DNA of 64,000 nt from Cepaea hortensis (GCA_963921405.1 OY992881.1:89597253-89661252); one strand, 5' to 3'; shown: positions 42,100 through 54,982, counted from the stretch's first letter. Made by a program: numbers and translations. The notes: generated from the letters alone by a model not told the origin.

Positions 42100-42560
42100 C
42101 AACTACGGCTCAAATTATAATGGAGAAAAAAAACATCTATCTTTGTCATCTTCAAGAATAACAGAAATACTATAATGTAAAATTCAGGTTAAACATTAGT
42201 TGCATATCCTTTACATGACGTCGCAGTTCACCAGAGTTCTAAGGTGGCTGATAAGGCCTATTTTGGCTCGAAATGTTCTTTGACAATGTGGGCAAGGAAT
42301 GCTTGACGTTTCTGGAGGAGGATTTCCTGCAGTGGTTTTTCTGTCCTGCCTTTTCTTCACAGCTCTTGCAGTCCTGGTTGCCTCACATATGACTGCACCC
42401 TTGTGTAATGATGCACGCCACGAATTTCAGTCTCTGGCTGCAGCCTCCCAGGTGCCATGATGAATTCCAAAAGCCTTCAGTGAAATTTTCAGAGTGTCTT
42501 TAAAGCGTTTCCTCCGAACATCCTACATCGTAGCGACACCATCTCAGTCTCCCCCTTGAC
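42100..42560 (-). pseudogene. LINE 3' end with C2H2-type zinc finger (partner of SINE-A)
   Basis: The minus strand codes a LINE C-terminus: RRKRFKDTLKISLKAFGIHH, WEAAA, then a finger IPCPHCQRTFRAKIGLISHL, with the second His-equivalent region reading LRTL. The finger-bearing C-terminus is known from several animal LINE families. The 3' UTR (CTGCGACGTCATGTAAAGGA, TATGCAACTAATGTTTAACC) matches SINE-A tails. The RT and endonuclease are missing. Confidence 0.75.
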
Positions 42561-42989
42561 TTCCAGAAGCGGCACTACTTCTATAAATATACTATTCTGA
42601 CTGCGTCTGTAGTCTTAAGTCCTCCAGATGACTCTACCTCCATTGTAATATTACAGACGACTATTTACAATGTGTTTAACCCATCCTATACACATTACGT
42701 AATTACTGTATATGGCTAGTTGTGTGTTCTTTTTACAGGACGGTGCAAATCAACCGAGCATATTTCTCTAGAAAATGACATCTTTAAATCAAACAGAAAG
42801 CGAATCAAGATCGGAACATAAACAAGGAACCGTCTCATAGACATCGTCATATTACTAATAAACTCCAAAAGTCTATTTATTAACAGGTGCTTGAGCAGAA
42901 TAAGACTAAAACGATATGACAGAAGCACCAGTGTGCAGCTTAAGGCGAGAAAGGAAAAAAAATACAAGTGAATCAACAAGTGATGAACA

Positions 42990-43205
42990 TACGCACGAGC
43001 TTGACAGGGCATGCATTTGGAAAATGCCGAGAACTGTACAACTAGAAAGTCTTTTATCTGGAAACCACAAGGCCTAAAAGACATAGAGGCAGACCTAAAC
43101 AGACGAAATAGAGAATAAGAGGCATAAGTGAATATATGGGGGAGACATGGGGAAAGCTGCAAGAAACTGCAAAATATAGAACTGCTTGGAGTGAATTCAT
43201 CATCG
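42990..43205 (+). pseudogene. LINE C-terminal scrap
   Basis: The plus strand reads RPKRHRGRPKQTK and, after a stop, GETWGKLQETAKYRTAWSEF, which fits the RGRP...R..W end of LINE ORF2. Dead fragment. Confidence 0.5.
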
Positions 43206-43274
43206 AGAACCTATGTTCCTAAGAGAATAGGAATGGCGAAAATGCTTTCAACAGCATGTAATCAGTATTAACAT

Positions 43275-43880
43275 CTAGAGAGATTAACAACGCATTAAAA
43301 ATTAGAAGTGTCAAATGCTACGTATATCAAACCCTACTGTATGGTACGGAAGCCTGGACATTCAACAGGAAACTAGAAAGTTGAATATAGAGGCCCTGAA
43401 GATGTGGATATACAGAAGAATATATCTTATTTCATGGACACAAAAACAATCAAATACAGAGGTTCTAGAAAAACTGGGAATGAAAAGAGAGTTGATGAAA
43501 TAAATAAAAAAAGAAGCAAATGTAATATTTCGGCCACGTTAAAAGGTATAACACTCTTATTAAAACTATACATGAGGGCAAGGTTGAGGGCAAGCGAGCA
43601 AGAGGCAAAAAATAACATGTGGGAAGATAACATCAAGAAATGGACGAACAGCAATCTGACAGAAAGTACAATCAAGGCGAGAGACAGACAGTGTTGGAGA
43701 TCCATTGCTGCCAACCTTCATTGTGGAGATGGCACCTGATTGCTTGATGTCCTAATTGGATATAAAGGGCGAAGTGAAGTATTTTGAACATGTTAAACGT
43801 TGAAAGAACAGTAATAGAAGACATGGTTTCTGAAAGAAAAGAGGTGGTCAAGCAACACGGATGAAGACACAGGACATTAG
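43275..43880 (+). pseudogene. LINE C-terminal fragment, different family
   Basis: The plus strand reads LLYGTEAWTFNRKLE, then IEALKMWIYRRIYLISWTQK, MWEDNIKKWTNSNLTEST and the end DRQCWRSIAANLHCGDGT. This is the typical C-terminal domain downstream of LINE RT. A frameshift occurs near 43500. The endonuclease and RT are absent. Confidence 0.7.
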
Positions 43881-44094
43881 AAGCACACTGGGCACGAAAA
43901 TGCATGAAGCAGAGAAGTGGCTAAATATCGAGTCTGTCCTCCGGCGGGCCACGGTGAGAGCGACGTTCTGCAATAGATCTAATATCTGATTATAAGACAG
44001 TTAATATCGAAGTGTGATTATTTTCTGAGTTCGAAATTGCTCGAAAAGGTGAAAGAATTGTCCAGGACACGATTTTTCATGCATTATTTCGTTT

Positions 44095-44605
44095 ATACTT
44101 AGCGATACATTGATACCTAATTATGTCTCATAAAGCAGGTATGGAAGGAATATGTTGATGCCTACGTATCACCGAGCATATACAGGTATGTTGATACCCA
44201 ATTACTTGCGATATGGTGTAGTAATTTGATACCTATGTATGGGATTTCTTTATACCTGCGTACGTGTCATTGAACATATATGTAATTTCTTGATACATAC
44301 TTACGTGTCATTTGACATATATGAGATTTTTTGATAACTGTTTACGTGATATTGGACATATGTGTGGTTTCTTGCTACATAATTACATGTCATTGGACAT
44401 ATATGAGATTTCTTGATACATGATTACATGTCATTGGACATATATGAGATTTCTTGATACATAATTACATGTCATTGGACATATATGAGATTCGTTAATA
44501 CTTAATTACGTGCCCCGAGGAATGGGATTCGCTGATACCTATTTATGTGCATAACTGTATATATAGAATATGTTGATAGCTATATATGTACACAAGGAAA
44601 GTATG
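44095..44605. repeat. Degenerate tandem repeat, 41-bp unit in the best part
   Basis: TGTCATTGGACATATATGAG, then ATTTCTTGATACAT..TTACA, repeats with a 41-bp step at 44388-44500. More degenerate units extend both ways (GATACCTA..TTA..TG blocks). Confidence 0.8.
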
Positions 44606-44629
44606 ATATGTGGGAATATTTATGTTAGC

Positions 44630-46690
44630 CCAGGATGAACATAGTCAGTATTACACTGTCAATGGTCAGTATTACATTGCCCATGGTCTGTATTACATCT
44701 TCCATTATCAGTATTACATCTTCCATTATCAGTATTACAATGTTCATGTCCAGTATAACATCGGTCATGGCCAGTATTATATCATCAATGGCCAGTATTA
44801 CATCGGCCATGGTCAGTATTATATCGTCAATAGCCAGTATTACAACGGCCATGGCCAGTACTACATCGTCCATGGTCAGTATTACATCAGTGATGGCTAG
44901 TATTATATCGTCAATGGCCAGTATTACAACGTCCATGGTCAGTATTACATCGTCCATGAAAGTATTACATCGTCTATTGCCAGTATTACATCGCACATGG
45001 CCAATATTACATCTTCCATTGCCAGTACTACATCAAACATGGTCATTATTGCATCGTCCATAGCCACTATTACATCGTCCATGGCCAGTATCACATCGTC
45101 CATGGTGAATATTACATAGTCCATGGTCAGTACCACATCGAACATGGTAATTATTACATTGTCTATGGTCAGTATTACATCGTCCATGGCCAATATTACA
45201 TCGTCTATTGCCAGTATTACATCGTCCATGGCCAGTATTACATCGTCCATGGTCAGTATTACATCGTCCATGGCCAGTATTACATCGTCCATGGCCAATA
45301 TTACATCGTCCATGATCAATATTACATCGTCCATGGTCAGTACAACATCAAACATGGTCATAATTACGTCGTCAATGGCCAGAATTACATCGTCCATGGC
45401 CAATATTACATCGTCCATGGCCAATATTACATCGTCCATGGCCAGTATTACATCGTCCATGGCCAATATTACATCGTCCATGATCAATATTACATCGCCC
45501 ATGGTCAGTACACCATCAAACATGGTCATTATTACGTCGTCCATGGCCAGTTTTACATCGTCCATGGCCAGTATTACATCGTCCATGGCCAATATTACAT
45601 CGTCCATGGCCAATATTACATCGTCCATGGCCAGTATTACATCGTCCATGGCCAGTATTACATCGTCCATGATCAATATTACATCGTCCATGGTCAGTTC
45701 AACATCAAACATGGTCATTATTACGTCGTCCATGGCCAGTCTTACATCGTCCATGGCCAGTATTACATCGTCCATGGCCAATATTACATCGTCCATGATC
45801 AATATTACATCGTCCATGATCAGTACAACATCAAACATGGTCATTATTACGTCGTCAATGGCCAGTATTACATCGTCCATGGCCAATATTACATTGTCCA
45901 TGGTCAGTACAACATCAAATATGGTCATTATTACGTCGTCAATGGCCAGAATTACATCGTCCATGGTCATTATTACGTCGTCCATGGCCAATATTACATC
46001 GTCCATGATCAATATTACATCGTCCATGGTCAGTTCAACATCAAACATGGTCATTATTACGTCGTCAATGGCCAGTATTACATCGTCCATGGCCAATTTT
46101 ACATTGTCCATGGTCAATACAACATCAAATATGGTCATTATTACGTCGTCAATGGCCAGAATTACATCGTCCATGGTCATTATTACGTCGTCAATGGCCA
46201 ATATTACATCGTCCATGGTCAGTATTATATCATCTATGGTCAGTATTACATCGTCCATGGTCAGTATTGCATCGTCCTTGGTCAGTATTAGATCGTCCAT
46301 GGTCAGTATTACACCGTCCAAGGTCAGTATTATATCGTGCATTGTCAGTATTACATCGTCCATGGTCAGTATTACATCGTCCATGGTCAGGATTACATCG
46401 TCCTTGGTCAGTATTAGATCGTCCATGGTCAGTATTACACCGTCCAAGGTCAGTATTATATCGTGCATGGTCAGTATTACACCGTCCAAGGTCAGTATTA
46501 TATCGTGCATGGTCAGTATTTTATCGCCTTTAGTCAGCATTGCACCGTCCATGGTCAGTATTACATCGCATTTGATCAGTATTACGTCGCCTATTGTCAG
46601 TATTACATCGCCCATGGTCATTATTACATCGTCCATGGTCAGTATTACATCGTCCATGGTCAGTATTACATCGTGCACCGTGACATCCTC
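44630..46690. repeat. 2.1-kb array of a 21-bp unit with higher-order structure
   Basis: About 100 tandem copies of ATGGTCAGTATTACATCGTCC and close variants (GGCCAG, GGCCAA, GATCAA). A marked variant containing TACAACATCAAACATGGTCA recurs at 45131, 45341, 45509, 45698, 45824, 45908, 46034 and 46118. These steps (210, 168, 189, 126, 84, 126, 84) are all multiples of 21. Because the period is divisible by three and lacks stops, both strands stay open for over 500 codons (heptad SMVSITS on plus, MDDVILT on minus). This is expected of the repeat and no splice site, start context or composition argues for a gene. The left edge (44630-44960) is more diverged. Confidence 0.95.
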
Positions 46691-46839
46691 AGATCTCTGG
46701 TAGTCAGTGTTACATTCTGTGAGCCTGTGGCCATCCTGCAGCCATACAAATAAACCATGTCATTATCGGAAATGTAACTCGTTGATATTTTGTTTGTAGC
46801 CCTACATATCCATATCACATACACGCACGCATTCAACTA

Positions 46840-47263
<424 letters not shown>

Positions 47264-47264
47264 C

Positions 47265-47636
47265 AAACAAACATACAAACTTTATTTTCAAAGGGTTAAG
47301 AATTGGGTACACAGGCCCGTCTAACATTCTGTCCTTCTAACACTCTCTTTCATTCAAGGCAACAATATAAAAGATATACATTATAAAGGCATGGGGAAAA
47401 TGAAAAATCAATACTACACGACTCAGTAAAAGTAATGACTGGTGTGGCACTTGTTATTAGCTATGTGGAATATACTGGCTAACCAAAAGGGGAATGGCTG
47501 TTATACTAGGGTTTTATTGTTATTATTATTCCTATTATTAAGGGGGAAGGTAATCCGTACTGAGATAGTGTTCGAATAATTTGCGATTATATGTATAGGG
47601 ATTGGTGATGTCTTTGATTTCTTGAGGAAGATTGTT
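47265..47636. other. Spacer between two tetranucleotide arrays
   Basis: Contains TTATTATTATT and unique sequence; nothing recognised. Confidence 0.4.
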
Positions 47637-47901
<265 letters not shown>

Positions 47902-47904
47902 CTG

Positions 47905-48385
47905 TCATCTAACTATGCAGTCTAAATAAAAAACGCTATGCTTAAAAAAAGTTTTGTTCATGTAGAAAAGTAAACAAAATATAATGTTAATGTAACATTA
48001 TCAGCTTTTTAATGGATCTTTCCACATGATCATTAACATCATGTCTATTTATAGCGATTACTCCATGTCTACAGAAACCTCCGTCTATCACAAGGTTCGT
48101 GCTGAAAATTCCACATCGCACCATCTTCGTGCAGAAAATTCCCGTAAAATATGACGTGTTGATTGAGATTACCAAGTGGCATTACATGGCACGGAGATTA
48201 CCAGAAGATGACACGTGAAACTGTTTGTTCTAGAATCTAGATGATGTTTGTTTCATGCCGTGTCATGCATTCTATTACGTGTAGTTATTTTAAGGTTTGC
48301 ACTGATTACACCCACCGTTAGAAAAGTACAGAGCATCCTATCTTCCCTCTTCTAACTCAGTATTCTAAAATACCATGGGGTGGGA
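47905..48385. other. Spacer
   Basis: Nothing recognised. Confidence 0.4.
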
Positions 48386-48392
48386 GGGAGGG

Positions 48393-48436
<44 letters not shown>
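48386..48436. repeat. (AG)n microsatellite
   Basis: AG run preceded by GGGA units. Confidence 0.95.
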
Positions 48437-48438
<2 letters not shown>

Positions 48439-48619
48439 GGGGGGGGGGAGGAAATGTAGATAGATAAGGAAGGCAGATAAGTAGGCTAGCATGCAGATAG
48501 GTACGTAGTTACGTATGTCACTATGAAGGAAAGTTGGTATAGACAGAAAGACAATTAAATTGACGGGCAGATGAATAGACAGATAGACAGGCAGGCAGAC
48601 AGACAGACGGGCGGGTGGG

Positions 48620-48885
48620 CACGCGCGCGCCTTTTTTTTCCCAAGAAATGTTTTGGTCCGCAGCTCAGGACAGTGAAAAAAATCCCGATCTGGAAAGGGA
48701 TTTAAACACATGACCAACGGACCGACAGGCAAGCTTGCTAGACACTGCACTACTACGGCTCCTGGTGGTATACCAGTGTATTGAGCAGTAGGAAAAGGCG
48801 TTAGGTACCCCAAGGCTTAACACCACGATGCAAAATATGGTCATTCGGGAACACAGACACCAGCGCCGCAGTGCGTGGCACATAA
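48620..48885 (-). mobile_element. SINE-C-like, tRNA-derived
   Basis: The minus strand has box A GGAGCCGTAGTAGTGCAGTG and a box-B-like GTGTTTAAATCCC at tRNA spacing, then GATCGGGATTTTTTTCACTG and a tail of A/C. The stretch upstream to 48885 may be its flank. Confidence 0.55.
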
Positions 48886-49015
48886 TGATGATGATAATTA
48901 TAATGACCCTGTCGGTGATAAACTAACCCGCAACCACTCCTCGTACTATCATAACACAATATATCAGAAGTCCCTTCGCACTCCCACGGTATTATTTACT
49001 ATCTATGTGTTAAAC

Positions 49016-49396
49016 CAGTGGTTCTCAACCGGTGGGGAGGGATTTTAGGGTTTCCAGGGGGCGGGGAGGGGGGGGGGTAAGATTATTTCAAGATCGCGTT
49101 AATATAAGAACCGATTACTTGATATTGTCTTTCCATCCACACTTTACGGTTCTGTACTTCTCGCCCTTCTGAAATTCGTTGTATAACTTAAGTAGACCCA
49201 CACATCACGTTTTATGTAGACGCCTATACTTGTTCAAGTATGTGTTATTAAATTTAGTTTCCATTTTGATATATACTGTGTAAGGACAGGGGGATTTATA
49301 GGGAGGAAATACAAAAAAAGGGAGGGGGGGGGAGAAAATGACATTCTGAACATATGGTGAAGGGGTTCATGGACCAAAAAGGTTTGAGAACCACTG
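49016..49396 (+). mobile_element. hAT MITE 3, 381 bp, perfect target duplication
   Basis: Ends CAGTGGTTCTCAACCGG and, inverted, GGTTTGAGAACCACTG. TGTTAAAC at 49008-49015 is repeated at 49397-49404. The interior matches MITE 1. Confidence 0.93.
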
Positions 49397-49404
49397 TGTT
49401 AAAC

Positions 49405-50115
49405 CATCTATATTTTTGCAGATTCCCCATGCTATCATCCCCGGAATTCTTATATTGATAAGTGAATGAATATAGGCTTGAGTGTAACTTTTAACCAGTA
49501 AATATGCAATATCTGCGCACTTGCACAAACACACAAGCGGACACAGTACGAGCAAAACAACTTAAACCTGGCTCACCGCCTTATAGACACGTTTGACCTA
49601 TATTCATGTCGTGTTCAGTTCAGTATTCGCTTTCGCTGTTCGCTATAGCGTCAGGCCTAAAAATAGAATGGCGGATCGTGGTATCTTCGTCATGTCGAAT
49701 CTGAAATGTTTCGTTGTTATTTGTATTCCCGAATATGACTCAAATTCGAAATCATAGAAACAGCAACTGATAGCAGAGTTAATTAATCAAGAGGTGAGGG
49801 AAGGACACTGTTTTTTTGTGTGGTGTAGACACTTCCTAAATAAACTTTGAAAATTGATTGGTAGCCATGTTGTGAGGCTGGGGAATTCTGCGCAGGCAAC
49901 AATTAGTGAATGTTTGTTAGTTTATTATATATTATGTTTGTAGTGTATTCACTTCTACATAAATATTGCCTGTATAAGAAAATACTACGCGTTACAACGA
50001 GTAAGCCGCCTTGTTAACTTCTAATAGCTAGAAGTACTCCCAAGCTGGTCCCCTTCCCCCACCCTTCCATCGTCCATATTGTTTACATTCAAATTCTGCA
50101 ACATAACTGCTGCAG
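49405..50115. other. Spacer
   Basis: Nothing recognised; no exon-like frame. Confidence 0.35.
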
Positions 50116-50119
50116 AGCT

Positions 50120-50350
50120 GAGAGTCTAGCCTCGCGCTCCGAAGACTGTATGTTCGATTCCAGGCCACGTCATTTGGTTCTCGAGTGCAGTTTTCTCGGA
50201 GACTTCTGGGGGTCGTCGCTGAAGACACGGAGTTCGTGCTTTGAGCGAAGCTTTCGGCAGGATGCCCTGGGAAAGAGACCGAGCCATCTGGAATAAAACC
50301 CAGTAGAAAGAAGTCGACCCTTTAGCCTTTTAAACCCTTTTTATTTGCCT
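50120..50350 (+). mobile_element. SINE-B copy
   Basis: GCGCTCCGAAGACTGTATGT, box B GTTCGATTCCAGG, then CTCGGAGACTTCTGGGGGTC and GAGCCATCTGGAATAAAACC. The box A half is missing, so it is slightly 5' truncated. Confidence 0.8.
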
Positions 50351-50594
50351 TAGCCGATCGATGAACCAAACCCTAATAACTACACAGCAGTCGCAACAGG
50401 CCAGGTGGAGTCTTCAACTGCAGTTCTTGGGTAAATATTTGTAACAGAAAACAAACATCAAGAGTGCTTGTTGCCAGGAGTATGTTACAAGGCTAACAAA
50501 AGTGTTGACCACGTGCTCCACGCGAAAACATAGAATCCTTATCAGCGAATCCAAGAACATGCCCACGAATCTGTGGTATTTTCACATTTAACAG

Positions 50595-50840
50595 CCAACT
50601 GGCACTCACCGGCTCCCTGGCGAAGGTGTTACAAATGAAATTCGTAATCCTGCATACCGCGTTCGAAGCGCAGCTGTGGGAGATTTGGAATCAGACCGCC
50701 TTGCGTTGGTTTTCATACAATGGTATGAGTGTCTATCGTTAAGAAAGCAAACTTAACGTGCACTTGCCAAGAAATCACAAACAGCCAAAAATGCCGGGGT
50801 TTACGACGACCTTCTGTAAAGGTTATCCAACTAATTTAAT
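50595..50840 (+). mobile_element. SINE-A copy, near full length
   Basis: CTGGCGAAGGTGTTACAAAT, ATTCGTAATCCTGCATACCG, GCAGCTGTGGGAGATTTGGA, CTTGCCAAGAAATCACAAAC and the end CTTCTGTAAAGGTTATCCAA. A second reference copy for the family. Confidence 0.82.
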
Positions 50841-51039
50841 TAGCCGGCACTCACAATCCATTCTATTCTTAGTAACCACAAGCTGTCACGCCATTTGTTG
50901 AGGAGTATTTGTTCTTGTTCTTGTTGTTCGTGAAACCACTGAAAGGCTGAGTTTAACTCTTTAGCCCCGATTGTCTGGCGATCATGTATCCTGAGCCTTG
51001 AACAGGGCTAGCATATATCGCGAAGTGAAAAGTTTATGC

Positions 51040-51350
51040 ATTGAATTTTCTCCCGATGAGTTAACAAAGGTAGCTTTTTGCCAGATATACATCCTACTGA
51101 CGAAAACAAAGCTGTCAACTGCAGTGACAAAAAGAGTGTTGGAATGCAATATACAACATATACAATTATGTATGTGAAACATGGACAATTAGCTGACAAG
51201 CTGAGAAACACCTAATGGCAGCGGAAATGTGGTTACTGAGGAAAATGACAAGAATGCCATGAACTGTCAGATAAATGAATAAGACTGAGTGAAAAAGAAA
51301 CAAATGAAAACCGTAAATTTATTAGAGAAATTAGAGCAATAGCAATTCAT
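51040..51350 (+). pseudogene. LINE-R fragment, plus strand
   Basis: The plus strand reads KVAFCQ, TKRVLECNIQ, CETWTIS and EKHLMAAEMWLLRKMTRMP, the block downstream of RT in LINE-R, with stops. Confidence 0.7.
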
Positions 51351-51429
51351 GTTCCAGTCTACACAAGACACCTTTCATCAGGTGTTATGTTTGCTCCGAG
51401 ATTGTTGTTTTGAAATGATTGATTCGGGA

Positions 51430-52560
51430 CATTCGAATTAGCGCTCCGTTCCCATCCTCAGCAGCCAGCGAAGAGTTCCAACACTAATAGTTCCAGCAGC
51501 AATCTGATTATATGTCAGTCTCGCCTTTCCTCTGAGCGTCGAGCGTCGGCCACATCCCCTCGTCACATTTCGCTGCCTCATTCTTACCAGACTATGATGA
51601 TCCATTTGCTCCTCCGAGGTGTACACGTGCTCCCACAAGGCCGCAACCACTTCTGCCTTATCATGCATCAATACTCCACCAAGTTTTGCCGAGCCAGCCA
51701 ATCTGTCCGCCTGTTCATTCCCCAGCACACCGGCATGCCCCGGAGAAAAGATCTAGGTGATGCTTGCTACCCGTGACCTCCGAAGCGAAGCAAGCCACTC
51801 TGCACGAAACCTGTCTGTCCTCACCCTCCTCAGTATGCTTTCTGAGTCAGTTAAAATCACAATGTGTGTATGTATCGTGTTCTCCATCCAGCGGAAAGCT
51901 GTACTGACAGCCTCCACCTCCATTCTTAAGCTAGATGTTGTAGCATCATACGCCAGGCTCTCCTGCACCAAACGTCGACCATTAGCTTTTGCCAAGAATC
52001 CCCAGGCACTTCTCCTACCTCTCAACACCGAACCATACGTGTAGATAATCACATCACCCGGGCGAGCATTATCCTGAATTAGTTGCTGGATTTCCACTTC
52101 CTTGGCCCCTGCTGGCCTTTCTCTGCACTCCCGGCTCAATGTGATTATAAATCTGCATAAGTCTGACTGCTCCGCTGGCACTCTGACCCACTCCTCTCCT
52201 CGCCTAATGTTCTCCAAGGGGCACACCTGTCTGATCCTCCGCCTGAGCCATCCATGATTTCCCTCTTATCAACCTCTGACCTTTAACTTCGTCCAGCGCC
52301 TCATGCAATGGGTGATCTGTGTCTGCAGCTACTCTGAGGTATCCCTTCGCCTGCATCACCTTGTGCCTATAAGCAACAGTCGGCATACCAAGGATGTAAC
52401 GCATACACTGGAGTGTCTCTGATACATCCCAGAATGATCCGCATAGCTTCGTTCTGTATGCTCTCTAATTTCACTAGCTGACTCTTTGAGACAGTGACCA
52501 GTTGCCATATGACGGCACACGCCACCAAAAGCAATATGGGTTTTCCCAGAGAGACACCAA
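51430..52560 (-). pseudogene. LINE-J copy, 3' half (RT end, RNase H, C-terminus)
   Basis: The minus strand reads LVKLESIQNEAMRIILGCIR (52480), then RNase H at 52050-51700: IYTYGSVLRGRRSAWGF (the usual TDGS reads TYGS), LRMEVEAVSTAFRWME, VILTDSESILRRV, and after a frameshift GNEQADRLAGSAKLGG. The C-terminal domain is LVRMRQRNVTRGCGRRS and YNQIAAGTISVGTLRWLLRM. The first catalytic Asp of RNase H is lost and frameshifts break the frame. Its 5' half is at 54960-56050. Confidence 0.85.
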
Positions 52561-52564
52561 AGTG

Positions 52565-53000
52565 GACAAACAAAAAGGAGAAACCAATAAGAACATAAAC
52601 ACGTCAGAACATAACAACGGGGACGCTATGAGACTTCAACATCAAGGAGCAGCTGTGTTCTGAAAGATCCGTGTGAAAAGGAATAAAGTTCTGAACGAAG
52701 CGATGGTTGCAGGATTCGGCAACTAAACGGTGAAAAGAGGAATGATCTGTGAATGAGAAACTCATGCAATGAAATGAACCGGGCTGAGATCAACCTAGAT
52801 TTAGGAAAGGACGACTCACTGAGAATTTGAAAGGACTGAGCGTCGATGTCGACAGAGTGGAATCGGGAACCTAATCTAAAATGAATTCATAAATTTTATA
52901 TTTTTAGTTGGTCGTCCCATGTGATTTCTGAAGCGCATTTAATAAATGGCTAAATCTGTTCGCAAGACTGCCATCGGTCTTAGTATTAATTCGCAGTTAC
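52565..53000. other. Sequence inside the split LINE-J copy, unrecognised
   Basis: Neither LINE-J nor Gypsy protein is visible here. Confidence 0.35.
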
Positions 53001-53097
53001 AAGGTGAGGACGTTCCTTTCATTTGTTTATATATTTCAACAAGTTCTTTGCTGTTGCTGTGTTAATCTTAAAAGGGACGACATAAGCATTGAGGCAA
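53000..53097. repeat. About 96-bp direct repeat, left copy
   Basis: TACAAGGTGAGGACGTTCCT to GGGACGACATAAGCATTGAG. The right copy at 54887-54982 differs at about two bases. The pair brackets the Gypsy fragment. Confidence 0.9.
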
Positions 53098-53634
53098 GTG
53101 GGGGATCGTCAAAATTAACTCACATTTTTTAAAAACTAATTAACTAAGTAATTCTAAGTAATTAACTATTTAACAATCCTAATCATATAAATTAACTTAT
53201 AAATGTTCCATGTCTCTTTATGAATTCAAAAGTTTTGGAATTAACGAAATAATTTTCCGTTTCCTTGTCTTTAAGAACAATCCTGTAAAATCACACAACA
53301 CGGTCTAAGAATACTTATTGATCGCACAGTCATCACATGACGTAAGATAACGACGATCCAAATATCCATCGAGTGTGTAGGATTTATCATCGAACTATTT
53401 CATCAGTCATGATGACTCTGCCAAATAATGTAAAATCAACAAAATATGTATCTATTTGACTATACTACACATTCGCAACAGTAATCAATTATATAGTTAC
53501 CGATTGCTATAACATCGTTGATTAATCAGGTGCTATTTGATTGAAATTTATTAAATTTCCTAACAATTTATGAAAGAACAGATACAATAAACTATAATTT
53601 AATAACTTATAACATATATCAGTTTTCCTATATA

Positions 53635-54795
53635 CTACAATCGACTGAGAATGTCTGCAAGATTATTATCCTTTCCAGGAATGTGATAGCTATCGAATTC
53701 ATAATCTTGCAAGAGTAAATACCATCTATGAATTCTAGAGTTCTTAGGATGACCAGATTTGAATATCTGTAAAGGTTTGTTATCAGAAAGAACAAGAAAT
53801 TTCCTACCAAGTAGATATCTGGAAAATTTCTCAATACTTTCAATTAATGCTAATGCTTCAAGTTCAGTAATAGCATAATTCCTCTGTGTCTCTGATAACT
53901 TTTTACTGAAGTAAAGAATTGGATGTAACTTTCCTTCATGTAATTGAAGTAATACACCTGAAATAGCGTGTAAACTAGCATCTGTTTGTAATACGAAGTC
54001 TTTTGAAACATCAGGCAATTTCAGAATAGGATAGGCACTGAACAGAGTTTTTATCTATTGTAATAGTTTATCATGATCATCTGTCCAAACTATTTTTGTA
54101 GGCTGACCTTTCTTTAATAGTTCAGAAAATGTTGCTGTCATATCAGCAAAGTTAGGAATGAACTTTTGATAGTAATTAATCAGACCTAATATACTTCTCA
54201 ATTTCTTTTTTGATGTTGGAGGTTTGATATTAAGAATTTTAGTAACCACCATTGGATCTGTTTTTCTAAATCCGTTAGAAATTCTATGACCAAGGAATTG
54301 TATTTTAGTAAAACCTATTTCAATTTTACTTGGTTTAGCTTTCAACCCGTGTTGTTGTATTCTCTGAAATACCAGTTTAAGAATTTTAACATGTGTGTCA
54401 ATATCTGAAGTATGCACACATATGCCATCCATATAAGTCGCTACATTAGAAATTCCATGTAGTAGTCTTCTCATCATACGCATAAATGTGCTTGGTGCAT
54501 TTTGTAGACCAAATGGAAGATATGCCCATTCATATAGACCTAATGGTGTACTGAAAGCTGTAATATGCATCGACTCTTCATCCATGGGAATTTGCAAATA
54601 TAACTTGGTGAGGTCAATCTTCGAGAAGAGTTTCGAGTTTGCCATGCCCTCAATTAATTCATCAATGTTTGGCATTGGTTCTGCATCTAATAGTGTCAAT
54701 GCATTTACTTTTCTATAATCAACACATAGACGTAATGAACCATCTTTCTTCATCAAAATTACTACCGGAGATAGATTTTCCTCTATGAATATATG
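53635..54795 (-). pseudogene. Gypsy-type RT and RNase H, dead
   Basis: LTR-retrotransposon pol remnant on the minus strand. RT starts near 54795 (NLSPVVILMKKDGSLRLCVD), with FSKIDLTKLYLQIPM (catalytic Asp, 54625), LPFGLQNAPSTF (54510) and ATYMDGICVH at 54440, where the YxDD motif reads YMDG. The connection LGHRISNGF is at 54290. RNase H starts after an in-frame TAG at about 54055 and shows LQTDAS, ITELEALALI and LSDNKPL, ending ADILSRL then TAG at 53635. No gag, protease or integrase is seen. The changed YMDG and the stop make it inactive. Confidence 0.9.
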
Positions 54796-54886
54796 TCCTT
54801 TGCAATCATATGCATTAACAACATTAATAACGACATTTGGAAAGTTCCTGGTTTCCCCCCTTATCTACTCTCCAAAAAAAAAAGTT

Positions 54887-54982
54887 ACAAGGTGAGGACG
54901 TTCCTTTCATTTGTTTATATATTTCAACGAGTTCTTTGCTGTTGCTGTGTTAATCTTAAAAGGGACGACATAAGCATCGAGG
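54887..54982. repeat. About 96-bp direct repeat, right copy
   Basis: Nearly identical to 53000-53097. Read on the minus strand both copies start TGCCTC, which would suit a short LTR start, but they are much shorter than normal LTRs. Confidence 0.9.

Noticed and set aside
44630..46690. A CRISPR-like array
   Set aside because: Repeats are directly contiguous with no spacers, the setting is an animal genome, and no cas genes are present.
44945..46703. Two overlapping long open frames (over 500 codons) on opposite strands
   Set aside because: Both are consequences of the 21-bp tandem repeat, whose period is a multiple of three and lacks stop codons.
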